From contig NZ_CP048635.1 of assembly GCF_010669145.1 (NCBI RefSeq), positions 1,806,501 to 1,870,500 of the forward strand: a stretch of DNA of 64,000 bases. Direction: 5' to 3'. Below, in pieces: positions 1 to 8,320 of the stretch. Origin of the DNA: Rhizobium oryzihabitans (GTDB lineage Bacteria; Pseudomonadota; Alphaproteobacteria; Rhizobiales; Rhizobiaceae). Below the pieces are notes generated by a model. That model worked only from the letters and a program-made list of their open reading frames with translations, searched no databases and was not told the origin of the DNA. Position numbers and translations under genes: made by a program. Position 1 is the first letter of the stretch. Every line of letters starts with the position of its first letter.

Positions 1-309
1 AAGGCCGTTGCGGGTTGTGGCCTGCATGATGGCGCCGGCAATGCCGAGCATGGCCCCGGCCACCATCGCAAGCGCCAGTCGCGAGAGCCGGAAGTCGAGA
101 ACCACGTGTGCGTCGGTCATGGCGGCATCGGTATCGGTTGTGGTGATAAGCGACCACAGGGCGGAGGCGGGGATATGCTGGCTGCCGGCGGTGAGCGACC
201 ACAGGGCGACAAGCATGAGGCAGAGGAAAAGCGCCAGCAGAATGATGAGCCGCGACGGCATGACGCGGACGGAAAAGCGCCCCAGTCGGAGAACCCGGTA
301 ACGGTTCAT
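1..309 (-). CDS. Iron-siderophore ABC transporter permease, FecCD family (partial, cut by window edge)
   Basis: First 103 codons of a FecCD-type inner-membrane permease that continues past base 1. The start is the ATG at 309, which overlaps the stop of the upstream permease gene as ATGA, the usual sign of translational coupling. The translation begins MNRYRVLRLGRFSVRVMPSR, then a hydrophobic helix (residues about 20-42), then the family stretch FRLSRLALAMVAGAMLGIAG. It should form the membrane channel with the permease at 306-1352 and be powered by the ATPase at 1349-2182. The matching periplasmic binding protein is not in the window and may lie beyond the left edge. Family is clear; the ferric-siderophore substrate is inferred from the operon and the divergent TonB receptor. 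Confidence 0.85.
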   Translation of the reverse strand, partial: MNRYRVLRLGRFSVRVMPSRLIILLALFLCLMLVALWSLTAGSQHIPASALWSLITTTDTDAAMTDAHVVLDFRLSRLALAMVAGAMLGIAGAIMQATTRNGL

Positions 310-1352
310 TTCAGCACCCTGCGCACCAGCCAGAGAAAGACCGGCGCGCCGACAAGGCCGGTCATCGCGCCGGTGGGCAGTTCTTTCGGCAGGAGAATGA
401 GGCGGGCGGCAAGATCGGCGGCGATCAATAGAGCAGCGCCGCCGAGTGCTGCGATGGGTATGGCAAGCAGAAGCCGCCCCGTTTTCAGGCGCGCGACGAG
501 CGGCGGCACCACCAGGCCGACGAAACCGATGGGACCGACGATGGCGATGGCCGCGCCGCAGAGCAGCGATATGGAGACAAGCGCCAGAATCCGGGTCGAA
601 CGGACCGGCACACCGAGTGCTGCGGCAGCGCTGTCGCCCAGCCCCAGAAGATCGAGCCGGGGAGCGACGGCGAAAGCGAGGAGAAGCGCTATCGCGGCCG
701 CGGGCAGGGCGGCGGCGATGGCTGCCATGGAAACGCCGGCCGTATCGCCCACCAGCCAGAAACGCATCTGCTGCAATGTTTCTTCATTGAGAATGAGGAT
801 GGCGGAGGTGAGGGTTCCGGCAAGCGTGGAAAGCGCAATGCCGCAAAAGACGAGTTTTGCCGGTGTCAGCCCCTGCCGTCCGGCCGAAGCAAGGAGAAGC
901 ACGAGCGAAAAGCTGATGCCCGCGCCCGTGGCCGCCAGCAATGGGCGGAACAGCGGCGTTGCGATCAGCCCGAGCGGCATCACTGTCGCCAGAACGACGG
1001 CAAGGCTTGCCCCGGCATTCAGGCCCAGAATATGTGGCTCGCCGAGCGGATTTCGAAGCAGGGTCTGCAGTAGAAGCCCCGCTGTTCCAAGGCAGGCCCC
1101 GGCCTGCATCGCAGCCAAAAGACGCGGCAGGCGCAGGCGCATCAAAACCTGCTGGTCGAAATTGCGGGCGTCATAAGCGAATATCAGGTCTTGCAGAACG
1201 TGCGGCGCGATGGGGCGCGGGCCGGTGGCCATATGCGCCAGCACCAGAAGCAGCAGGGCAAGCAGCAGGAGAAGTGCTGCCGCAAGTGTGCGGCCATAGG
1301 CTCGCTCTCTAAGGACAAGGGTGCTTGCGCTGCTGGTGCCGGTAGGGTTCAT
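306..1352 (-). CDS. Iron-siderophore ABC transporter permease, FecCD family
   Basis: A 348-residue integral membrane protein of the FecCD/BtuC family, with about nine to ten hydrophobic segments and the usual length for the family. Family features are visible: a long N-terminal helix (about residues 22-42), the RLPRLLAAMQAGACLGTAG stretch near residue 75, the NPLGEPHILGLNAGASLAVV segment near 100, and the C-terminal GPIGFVGLVVPPLVARL near 265, which includes the loop contacting the ATPase. It overlaps the ATPase gene by 4 bp upstream and the next permease gene by 4 bp downstream, so it is the middle gene of one operon. Role: passage of ferric-siderophore from periplasm to cytoplasm. Substrate specificity cannot be read from the sequence. 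Confidence 0.92.
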   Translation of the reverse strand: MNPTGTSSASTLVLRERAYGRTLAAALLLLLALLLLVLAHMATGPRPIAPHVLQDLIFAYDARNFDQQVLMRLRLPRLLAAMQAGACLGTAGLLLQTLLRNPLGEPHILGLNAGASLAVVLATVMPLGLIATPLFRPLLAATGAGISFSLVLLLASAGRQGLTPAKLVFCGIALSTLAGTLTSAILILNEETLQQMRFWLVGDTAGVSMAAIAAALPAAAIALLLAFAVAPRLDLLGLGDSAAAALGVPVRSTRILALVSISLLCGAAIAIVGPIGFVGLVVPPLVARLKTGRLLLAIPIAALGGAALLIAADLAARLILLPKELPTGAMTGLVGAPVFLWLVRRVLK

Positions 1353-2182
1353 GCCGCGCCGGCCCGTCCGGGCAGGGGAAGAAATACCGGCCGCGCCGTG
1401 ACCGGATGTGTGAGCTGGGCAACTGCCATGTCGAACACATCGGCAATGATGCCGACATCGCAGGCCGCCGCCGTTTCCAGCCGGTGCCGCAGCCGTCCGT
1501 CTTTCAGGAAGATCAGGTGATCGGCATATTGCAGGGCAAGATTGATGTCATGCAGCACCGCCACGATCGTGCGGTTGTGGCGGCTGACGAGGCCAGCCAG
1601 CATGTCCAGCACCTCTATCTGGTGGTGCAGATCGAGAAAGGTCGTAGGCTCGTCGAGAAGAATTATATCCGTCTGCTGCGCCAGCGCCATGGCGATCCAG
1701 GCGCGCTGGCGCTGGCCGCCTGAAAGGCTGTCGACCGCTCTTTCCGCCAGTCCGGACATGCCCGTCACGGAAAGCGCCTCTTCCACCGCGCGGGCGTCTT
1801 CCTCGCTCCATTGCTTCAGAAATCCCTGATGCGGGTAACGACCCCGGGAGACGAGGTCGAAAACCGAAAGCCCTTCCGGCGTATGGTTCTGCTGCGCCAG
1901 CATGCCGAGCTTTTTCGCCACCTCCTTGGTCGGGTGGCGGAAGATATCGCTGCCGTTGAGAAGAATATGGCCCCTCGCGGGCCGGTGCAGGCGGGCAAGC
2001 GCGCTGAGAAGCGTGGATTTTCCGGAGCCGTTGGGGCCAAGCAGAACGGTGAAGCGGTTCGGTGCGACATCGATGGACATATCCGCAAGCACCGGCGTGT
2101 CGCCATAGGCAAGCTCGATTGCCTGCGCCGCAAGGCCTGTATCCGTGCTTATGGGTCTCATGCCGTCGTTCAAATTCGTCAC
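1349..2182 (-). CDS. Iron-siderophore ABC transporter ATP-binding protein (FepC/FhuC type)
   Basis: A 277-residue cytoplasmic ABC ATPase. Walker A GPNGSGKST is at residues 49-57, the signature LSGGQ at 153-157, Walker B with LLDEP at 175-179, and the switch histidine lies in VLHDINLAL shortly after. The LGMLAQQNHTPEGLSVFDLV Q-loop stretch and the PTTFLDLHHQ motif are typical of the FepC/FhuC/BtuD group. It is the first gene of a minus-strand operon (ATPase, permease, permease), each joined by a 4-bp overlap. The promoter region carries a RirA-type box at 2210-2229, so iron repression is likely. Energises import of ferric siderophore; substrate unknown. Confidence 0.93.
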   Translation of the reverse strand: MTNLNDGMRPISTDTGLAAQAIELAYGDTPVLADMSIDVAPNRFTVLLGPNGSGKSTLLSALARLHRPARGHILLNGSDIFRHPTKEVAKKLGMLAQQNHTPEGLSVFDLVSRGRYPHQGFLKQWSEEDARAVEEALSVTGMSGLAERAVDSLSGGQRQRAWIAMALAQQTDIILLDEPTTFLDLHHQIEVLDMLAGLVSRHNRTIVAVLHDINLALQYADHLIFLKDGRLRHRLETAAACDVGIIADVFDMAVAQLTHPVTARPVFLPLPGRAGAA

Positions 2183-2209
2183 CGTCTGAATGCGTTGCCA
2201 CCAGAATTA

Positions 2210-2229
2210 TTGATGACTGTAGTAGTCAA
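2210..2229 (-). promoter_or_regulatory. RirA-type iron-responsive operator (IRO box), for the ABC operon
   Basis: Read on the minus strand the site is TTGACTACTACAGTCATCAA and contains TGA-N9-TCA (bases 2214-2228), the IRO-box pattern described for RirA in rhizobia. It lies 28 bases upstream of the ATPase start. A near-identical box in the opposite orientation lies upstream of the divergent TonB receptor gene. RirA binding is inferred from the motif. Confidence 0.7.
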
Positions 2230-2366
2230 GTATATAGCGTTCGAAAAAGCGGTTTTTGCCGGTCGATTTGAACAAAAAGCGGCTGTCATGGGCTGAAATG
2301 ACACGTCAGGAAGCGCGAATGCACCCTTCGGTACCGACGTTTCACCGCGCTGAAGCGGAAATAAAG

Positions 2367-2386
2367 TTGACTACTACATTCATCAA
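2367..2386 (+). promoter_or_regulatory. RirA-type iron-responsive operator (IRO box), for the TonB receptor gene
   Basis: TTGACTACTACATTCATCAA on the plus strand contains TGA-N9-TCA at 2368-2382 and matches the box at 2210-2229 at 19 of 20 positions in opposite orientation. It ends directly before a TTG at 2387, which argues that translation starts further down, at 2447. The leading TTGACT could also serve as a -35 element, so RirA would block RNA polymerase. Confidence 0.7.
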
Positions 2387-2446
2387 TTGAAAGAGCGGTG
2401 CATCATCGTCGCGATGACGATTTGGGACAGCCGGGGACAAGACACG

Positions 2447-4618
2447 ATGCATGACGGTTCGATGATCATTGGGGTGCGCTCGCGGGCGCTGCTGGCGTTT
2501 CTTCTGGCCGGGGTCGCCCTGCCTGCTTATGCGCAGGAGAGTGCAGCACCGAAGAAAAATGCTGATGGAACGACGGTGCTCGAAACCATAACCGTTAATG
2601 CCGAGGTCAAAAAAGGCGCGCGCGGTTATCAGCCGGTGACGACGGGCACGGCGACACGTACCGAAACGCCGATCCTCGATATTCCGCAATCGGTCAATGT
2701 GGTGACGGCCGAGGTGCTGCGCGACCAGCAGGCGCGCTCGCTGGACGAAGCGCTGGCCAATGTCAGCGGCGTCACCCAGGCAAATACGCTAGGCGGTACG
2801 CAGGATGCGGTCATCCGCCGCGGTTTCGGCGATAATCGCGACGGCTCCATCCTCGTCAACGGGCTGAAGACGGCCTTGCCGCATTCCTTCAACGATACGG
2901 TCGAGCGGGTGGAAGTGCTGAAGGGACCTGCCTCCACGCTTTACGGCATTCTCGATCCCGGCGGCATGGTGAATGTCGTGACGAAGAAGCCGGAAGACAC
3001 GTTCACGGCGGAAGCCTATTCGCGCTTTTCCGCCTATGGGGCGGGCAAGTATGGCACATCAGGCGGTTTCGATGTGACCGGCCCGATTGCGGGTACGGAT
3101 TTCTCCTATCGCCTGATCGGCGAGGGGGAAAACAGCGATTATTGGCGCAATTTCGGTGAGAAGAAGAACTGGCTGATCGCGCCGTCGCTGAAATGGAGCG
3201 GCGAGGACACCGATATTACGGTTTCCTATATGCATGAGGATTACAGCGTGCCGTTCGATCGCGGCACGATCTTCGATCCGGCGACCGGCAGGGCGATCAA
3301 TGTCAGCCGCCGCCTGCGCCTCGATGAAGCCTATAACATCACCGACGGCAAATCCGATCTGGCAAGCATCGCGATAGATCGCCAACTCTCCGATGACTGG
3401 AAGCTGTCGCTGAATTACGCCTATAGCCGCAACGAATATTCGGACAATCAGGCGCGCGTGATGGGTTATAACTCCCGCACGGGACAGGTGACGCGACGGG
3501 CCGATGCGACGCAATATTCCACGATCTACAATCACGCGGTGCGGGCGGATCTGACGGGCGAGGCCGAAATCGGCGGGCTGCGCAACGACCTGCTGTTCGG
3601 TGCGTCCTACGATTACAGCGATACCCTGCGCACCGACATGCTGCGATGCGCGAATTCCACGAACTTCAACGTTAACAGTCCGGTTTATGGCCGCCTGCCG
3701 GTCTGCACCACGGTGAGGGCGGTCGACAGCGACCAGACGGAAGAGCTCTCCACCGCCTCGATCTATATGCAGGACGCCCTGCATCTTAACGATCAATGGA
3801 TCGCGGTCGGCGGCTTGCGTTACCAATATTACGACATCTATGCCGGCAAGGGCCGTCCCTTCGTCGTTAATACCGAGAAGGATGGCGGCGAACTCATTCC
3901 CAATGCCGGCCTCGTCTACAAGCTCACTCCGAATGCCTCGCTTTACGCCAATGTGGCCAAAACCTTCCGCCCGCAATCTTCCATCGGCGCCTATTATGGC
4001 GGGCTCGATCCGGAAGAGGGCATTTCCTACGAAGTGGGTGCGAAGTTCGATCTTTTCGCTGGGCTCAACGCCAATATCGCCCTGTTCAATGCACGCAAGC
4101 GCAATGTCGCCTATTCGGAAGATGTCGGCGGCGTCTCGACGGTGAAGGCCGCCGGCCTCGTCCGTTCGCGCGGCGTAGAGGTCGATATTGCCGGCAGCCT
4201 GACCAACGATCTCGATCTCATCGCGAGTTATGCCTATACGGATGCGCTGGTGCTCGAGGATCCCACCTATGCCGGCAAGCGCCTGCCGAATGTGGCGCGC
4301 CACACCGGCTCGCTCTTCCTTGCCTATGATGTCGGCGAGGTCGGTCCGAACGGCAATACACTGCGCATCGGCGGCGGCGTCCGGGCGGTGGGTGAGCGCG
4401 CCGGCATCAACGACAATTCCTATAATCTGCCGGGCTATGCGGTCTTCGACGCCTTCGCCACCTACACGCTTCAGTTCGAAAAGCCGGTGACGCTGCAGCT
4501 CAATCTGAAGAATATCTTCGACAAGACCTATTACACCTCGTCCATCGGCTCCACCAGCTATGCCAATGCCGTGGGCGAGCCCTTCAACGTCAGCCTGACG
4601 GCCAGCGTGAAATTCTGA
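2447..4618 (+). CDS. TonB-dependent siderophore receptor
   Basis: Outer-membrane receptor of the FhuA/FpvA class, 723 residues from this start. A signal peptide is visible (MIIGVRSRALLAFLLAGVAL, then PAYA before QE). A short TonB-box-like stretch LETITVNA follows, then the plug domain (about residues 60-190, with DIPQSVNVVTAEVLRDQQAR and ERVEVLKGPASTLYGILDPGG), then a 22-strand-type barrel ending in phenylalanine (NVSLTASVKF). The reading frame stays open up to a TTG at 2387, but that codon abuts the iron box, so ATG 2447 is preferred; ATG 2462 is also possible. Divergent from the siderophore ABC operon and probably co-repressed by RirA. Siderophore type unknown. Confidence 0.9.
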   Translation: MHDGSMIIGVRSRALLAFLLAGVALPAYAQESAAPKKNADGTTVLETITVNAEVKKGARGYQPVTTGTATRTETPILDIPQSVNVVTAEVLRDQQARSLDEALANVSGVTQANTLGGTQDAVIRRGFGDNRDGSILVNGLKTALPHSFNDTVERVEVLKGPASTLYGILDPGGMVNVVTKKPEDTFTAEAYSRFSAYGAGKYGTSGGFDVTGPIAGTDFSYRLIGEGENSDYWRNFGEKKNWLIAPSLKWSGEDTDITVSYMHEDYSVPFDRGTIFDPATGRAINVSRRLRLDEAYNITDGKSDLASIAIDRQLSDDWKLSLNYAYSRNEYSDNQARVMGYNSRTGQVTRRADATQYSTIYNHAVRADLTGEAEIGGLRNDLLFGASYDYSDTLRTDMLRCANSTNFNVNSPVYGRLPVCTTVRAVDSDQTEELSTASIYMQDALHLNDQWIAVGGLRYQYYDIYAGKGRPFVVNTEKDGGELIPNAGLVYKLTPNASLYANVAKTFRPQSSIGAYYGGLDPEEGISYEVGAKFDLFAGLNANIALFNARKRNVAYSEDVGGVSTVKAAGLVRSRGVEVDIAGSLTNDLDLIASYAYTDALVLEDPTYAGKRLPNVARHTGSLFLAYDVGEVGPNGNTLRIGGGVRAVGERAGINDNSYNLPGYAVFDAFATYTLQFEKPVTLQLNLKNIFDKTYYTSSIGSTSYANAVGEPFNVSLTASVKF

Positions 4619-4744
4619 CGGAGACGGGCGGCGCAAGCCATTTGCCTTGAAATATATCGCTCGTGCAAATCAGCCCCTGCGTTTCTTGCATGGCTGCGCT
4701 GCGATAAAGCCTATTTAATATGCGGCGAAATCGGGTATCGTGGT

Positions 4745-4901
4745 CTTCATCGAAGTGATGCACCTCCTCCCGCAGAGCTTCGAACTGAGGTGACCCTATC
4801 CTCCTCCCAAGGGTTATCTCGTGAACAATGGCACTCCTCCTCCCAGCCGTTGTTCGAGTTTTCGAAAAGCCTGCCGCACCTTCTCCCGCGGCGGGCTTTT
4901 T
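4745..4901 (+). ncRNA. Small RNA with three CCUCCUCCC hairpin loops (alpha-r14 / 'cuckoo' type)
   Basis: Three copies of CCTCCTCCC (4763-4771, 4800-4808, 4836-4844) recur every 36-37 bases, each in a hairpin loop. Stems are TCGAAG/CTTCGA (4750-4755 with 4778-4783), ACCCT/AGGGT (4793-4797 with 4810-4814) and GAACAATGGC/GCCGTTGTTC (4823-4832 with 4846-4855). A rho-independent terminator follows at 4865-4901. Exposed anti-Shine-Dalgarno loops in tandem hairpins are the hallmark of the alpha-proteobacterial cuckoo/CcsR-like family, known as stress-induced RNAs. The 5' end and promoter are not resolved. A role in binding Shine-Dalgarno sequences or a protein is inferred from the family. Confidence 0.72.
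4865..4901 (+). terminator. Rho-independent terminator of the small RNA (may also serve dinB)
   Basis: Stem AAAAGCCTGCCGC (4865-4877) pairs with GCGGCGGGCTTTTT (4888-4901) with one G-T wobble around a 10-base loop. The 3' arm ends in a T run on the plus strand. The minus strand also ends in T residues (GCTTTT), so it could stop dinB transcription arriving from the right. Confidence 0.75.
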
Positions 4902-4920
4902 CGTTTTCGGAACAGGGGCA

Positions 4921-6000
4921 TCAGAGGCCAAGGGCGAGCTGTGGTTCCTCATCGCTCTCTTCTCCACTCAGCGATGAAAGAGTAACACCCAGCAGCCGCA
5001 CCGGACGTTTGAATGGAAAGACGGAGGCAAGCAGGGTCTCGGCCATTTCCTGGATCGTCGCAAGGTCAGGCACAGCTCCCGAGACGGTCCTGCTGCGTGT
5101 CGCCTGGGTGAAATCCGAATATTTGATTTTCACCGTCACTGTCTTTCCGGTGATGTCGTGGGCCTCGCAATACCGCCAGACTTTCTGAGCCAAAGGGCCG
5201 AGCTCAGCCTTGGCCAGATCGAGATCGTCGATGTCTTCGACGAATGTATCCTCGGCGCCGACGGACTTGCGGATGCGATCGGGTACTACCTGCCGTTCAT
5301 CGATGCCGCGGGCGATGTTGTAGAAATAAGGGCCGGACTTTCCGAAATGCTGCTGCAGAAAACCGAGTGATTTCGATTTGAGATCGAGCCCGGTTTCGAT
5401 GCCGTGCCGTCTCATCCGCTCGGCCGTGGCCGGTCCCACGCCGTGAAATTTCTTGACCGCCAGGGCCTCAACAAAGCCAGGGCCATTCTTGGGCGTGATG
5501 ACGGCCTGGCCATTCGGCTTGTTCAGGTCGCTTGCCATCTTGGCGAGAAATTTGTTGTAGGAGATGCCGGCGGAGGCATTGAGGCCGGTGACCGCCTTGA
5601 TCCTTGCGCGAATTTCCAGCGCGATTTCGGTGGCGATCTCCATGCCTTTCAGGTTTTCGGTCACGTCGAGATAGGCTTCGTCGAGCGATAGCGGCTCGAT
5701 CAGCGGGGTATATTCGGCGAATATTTCGCGGATCTGTTGCGACACCTGCCGATATACGTCAAATCGCGGCGGCACGAAGATCAGATCCGGGCATTTCCGC
5801 CTGGCAGTGACTGACGGCATAGCAGAACGCACGCCGAAGGTTCTTGCCTCGTAACTCGCCGCAGCCACCACGCCCCGCGCTGCCGATCCGCCGACGGCGA
5901 CCGGCAGGCCGCGAAGTGCGGGATTGTCGCGTTGCTCCACCGATGCATAAAAGGCATCCATGTCGATATGGATGATCTTTCGAACAGCCGTGCTATCCAT
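4921..6000 (-). CDS. dinB: DNA polymerase IV (Y-family translesion polymerase)
   Basis: Y-family polymerase of 359 residues from ATG 6000. The palm motif HIDMDAFYASVEQRDNP near the N-terminus and SLDEAYLDVT near residue 100 carry the catalytic acidic residues. The LAKMASDLNKPNGQ and GVGPATAERMRRHGIETGLDL stretches are the usual palm/thumb helix-hairpin-helix region, and a little-finger domain follows. It copies damaged DNA with low fidelity in the cytoplasm. A GTG at 6033 would add 11 residues and overlap the helicase gene; ATG 6000 fits the family N-terminus better. It follows the UvrD-like helicase gene closely on the same strand, so the two may form a DNA-repair transcription unit. The C-terminal beta-clamp motif is not obvious to me. 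Confidence 0.93.
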   Translation of the reverse strand: MDSTAVRKIIHIDMDAFYASVEQRDNPALRGLPVAVGGSAARGVVAAASYEARTFGVRSAMPSVTARRKCPDLIFVPPRFDVYRQVSQQIREIFAEYTPLIEPLSLDEAYLDVTENLKGMEIATEIALEIRARIKAVTGLNASAGISYNKFLAKMASDLNKPNGQAVITPKNGPGFVEALAVKKFHGVGPATAERMRRHGIETGLDLKSKSLGFLQQHFGKSGPYFYNIARGIDERQVVPDRIRKSVGAEDTFVEDIDDLDLAKAELGPLAQKVWRYCEAHDITGKTVTVKIKYSDFTQATRSRTVSGAVPDLATIQEMAETLLASVFPFKRPVRLLGVTLSSLSGEESDEEPQLALGL

Positions 6001-6023
6001 CGTTTCAGCCCGTACGATCGTCC

Positions 6024-8090
6024 TTACTTCCACATTGCTCGCATCCGCGCGCCGACATCGATGCGGATCTGCTGCGCGCTGCGCTCGGAGGCAGCGGCCG
6101 AAACCAGCGGCCAGGTGGCGGTTTCGAAGAATTGCAACAGAGTTGCCGGTATGAAGCGGGTTCTTGCCGCGTAAACATGCCGGTCTCCCTGCGCATTCTG
6201 GCCATGGGTGAAGAACCGTTGCGGCGTTATCAGCGACAGGCTGTCCTTGGCGCGTGTCATGGCGACATAAAGCAGCCGGCGTTCTTCCTCGACTTCATGC
6301 GTGGAGCCGACGCCGAGATCAGAGGGGATGCAGCCATCGACCACATTCAGGATGAAGACGGAACGCCATTCCTGGCCTTTGGCCGAATGAATGGTTGAAA
6401 GGGTCAGGTAATCCTCATCGAGAAGCGGCACGCCCGCCTGGTCGCTGGTGGCATCCGGCGGATCGAGGGTCAGTTCGGTCAGGAAACGTTCACGGGAGGG
6501 GTAGCCGCCGGCAATCTGCTCAAGTTGCAGCAAATCGGCCTTGCGGGTCTCCGCATCCTCATGGATGCGCTCAAGATGAGGCTCGTACCAGAGCCGCGCG
6601 TGCTCGATATCCGATGGCCAGCCACCGTGCGATTTTCGCAGGTTCGCCAGCAATTGAACGAAGGATACCCAGTCATCGCCGGTTTTGGGTGGTGGCGGAA
6701 TTTCGGCAAGGGCGAGCAATGGCTCGGGGTCTGCTGCGATCGTATCGAGAATACTGCCGGCTTTTTTCGGGCCGATACCCGGCAGCATCTGGAGAAGCCG
6801 GAAACCGGCAACCCGGTCGCGCGGGTTCTGCGCGAACCGCAATACCGCCAGCATGTCCTTCACATGGGCGCTGTCGAGAAACTTCAGGCCGCCAAATTTG
6901 ACGAAGGGAATGTTGCGGCGTGTCAGCTCGATCTCGAGCGGGCCGCTGTGACTGGAGGTGCGAAACAGCACCGCCTGCTGCTTCAGTGTCATGCCGGTCT
7001 CACGATTGGCCAGCACCTGGTCGATGATGAAGTTCGCCTGCTCGGTTTCGTCCTTTACCGTCACGAGCTTCGGTCGCTCGAGTGACTGTCGTTCGGTCCA
7101 GAGGTTTTTGGTGAACCGCTCACGGGCAAGGTCGATGACGCTGTTGGCCGCAGCCAGTATCGGCTGCGTTGAGCGATAGTTGCGATCAAGGGTGATAATG
7201 TCGGCGGCCGGGCTGAAGGATGCCGGGAAATCCAGGATATTGCGTACCGTCGCTGCCCGGAAGGAATAGATCGACTGGGCGTCGTCACCCACCACGGTCA
7301 GCCCGCGACCGCCCGGTTTCAACGCCATCAGCACCGAGGCCTGCAGCCGGTTGGTATCCTGATATTCGTCGACCATCACATGGTCGAAACGATCGCCGAT
7401 ATCGCCGGCCAGGTCGGGATCGCTGACCATCTGGGCCCAGTAAAGCAGAAGATCGTCATAATCGAGCACGTTCTGGGCCTGCTTGGCCTCCACATAGGCG
7501 GCGAATAATTGCTTGAGCTCGGCTTCCCAGCTGGAGACCCATGGATAATGCTGGCGCAGGATTTCCTTCAACGGCGTCTGCGAGTTGACGGCGCGCGAAT
7601 AGATCGCAAGACAGGTTCCCTTGGTTGGAAAACGGCTCTCGGTCTTGGAGAAGCCCAGCTCGTGACGGGCAAGGTTCATCAGATCGGCGCTGTCTTCGCG
7701 GTCATGGATGGTGAAGTCCACGTTCAGCCCGACCTGTTCCGCATAAATCCGCAGGAGGCGCGCGCCGATCCCGTGAAACGTGCCGGACCAGGCCAGCGCA
7801 TCCGTCAGGGTTCCGGCATTGGTGCCGATGACCTGTTTGCATATCCGCTCGACACGGCGCGACATTTCGGAAGCGGCGCGGCGTGAAAAGGTCATCAGCA
7901 GGATTCGGCGGGGATCGGCGCCATTGACGATCAGATGCGCCACCCGGTGCGCCAGCGTGTTGGTCTTGCCCGAACCGGCGCCGGCGATGATCAGCAATGG
8001 TCCGGCCGTGTGCCCGTCTGAAAGTCCAACGCCATGTTCCACGGCCTTGCGCTGCTGCTCGTTCAGTTTGTCCAGATAGGCAACCGCCAT
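6024..8090 (-). CDS. UvrD/Rep-family ATP-dependent DNA helicase
   Basis: Superfamily 1A helicase of 688 residues. Motifs in order: LNEQQRKAV (Q motif) at residue 9, IIAGAGSGKTNTLAHRVA (Walker A) near 35, TFSRRAASEM (Ia), MVDEYQDTNRLQ (Walker B, DEYQD), VGDDAQSIYSFRAA (III), LDRNYRS (IV), STIHSAKGQEWRSVFI (V) and EEERRLLYVAMTRAKDSL (VI). All catalytic motifs are intact. It unwinds DNA 3' to 5' in repair or replication restart. At 688 residues it is a little shorter than typical UvrD (about 720) and lacks an obvious C-terminal extension, so it is best called UvrD-like. Upstream of dinB on the same strand. Confidence 0.92.
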   Translation of the reverse strand: MAVAYLDKLNEQQRKAVEHGVGLSDGHTAGPLLIIAGAGSGKTNTLAHRVAHLIVNGADPRRILLMTFSRRAASEMSRRVERICKQVIGTNAGTLTDALAWSGTFHGIGARLLRIYAEQVGLNVDFTIHDREDSADLMNLARHELGFSKTESRFPTKGTCLAIYSRAVNSQTPLKEILRQHYPWVSSWEAELKQLFAAYVEAKQAQNVLDYDDLLLYWAQMVSDPDLAGDIGDRFDHVMVDEYQDTNRLQASVLMALKPGGRGLTVVGDDAQSIYSFRAATVRNILDFPASFSPAADIITLDRNYRSTQPILAAANSVIDLARERFTKNLWTERQSLERPKLVTVKDETEQANFIIDQVLANRETGMTLKQQAVLFRTSSHSGPLEIELTRRNIPFVKFGGLKFLDSAHVKDMLAVLRFAQNPRDRVAGFRLLQMLPGIGPKKAGSILDTIAADPEPLLALAEIPPPPKTGDDWVSFVQLLANLRKSHGGWPSDIEHARLWYEPHLERIHEDAETRKADLLQLEQIAGGYPSRERFLTELTLDPPDATSDQAGVPLLDEDYLTLSTIHSAKGQEWRSVFILNVVDGCIPSDLGVGSTHEVEEERRLLYVAMTRAKDSLSLITPQRFFTHGQNAQGDRHVYAARTRFIPATLLQFFETATWPLVSAAASERSAQQIRIDVGARMRAMWK

Positions 8091-8137
8091 GCCTGCATCC
8101 TTGATATTTGCCTATCCGCACGACGACGGCCTTATTC

Positions 8138-8163
8138 AAAAATGCCAGCCGTCTGATGACGGC
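8138..8163 (-). terminator. Possible terminator downstream of the Dpp-type operon
   Basis: Inverted repeat GCCGTC-TGAT-GACGGC (8148-8163). On the minus strand it is followed after five bases by a T5 run (8138-8142). It lies about 158 bases past the last gene of the peptide-type ABC operon and just upstream of the helicase gene. The rest of 8091-8320 holds nothing I recognise. Confidence 0.4.
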
Positions 8164-8320
8164 CGGTCATTTTTGCACTCTTGTCGCAATGATTAGCAAA
8201 AACTCAAACAGCAGGCCAGAACAAATAATGAACGGGCGTTCCTGTCTTCCACATCACCTTGGATAAGGTTGCTGGAGCGGTCTTCTTGGTCCAATCGTGG
8301 CTCGCCGCTCCATCACGGTT

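Noticed and set aside
2387..2446. TTG start for the TonB receptor at 2387
   Set aside because: It touches the end of the iron box and would put 20 to 25 non-signal residues before the signal peptide.
3059..4636. Long minus-strand open frame of 525 codons opposite the TonB receptor gene
   Set aside because: It is a codon-bias shadow of a GC-rich gene. The plus-strand frame has a signal peptide, plug and barrel motifs; the minus frame has no recognisable domain and no ribosome site.
4685..4720. Promoter of the small RNA (CTTGCA with a downstream AT-rich stretch)
   Set aside because: The spacing of 19 to 21 bases is too long for a clear sigma-70 or RpoH promoter, so I did not call it.
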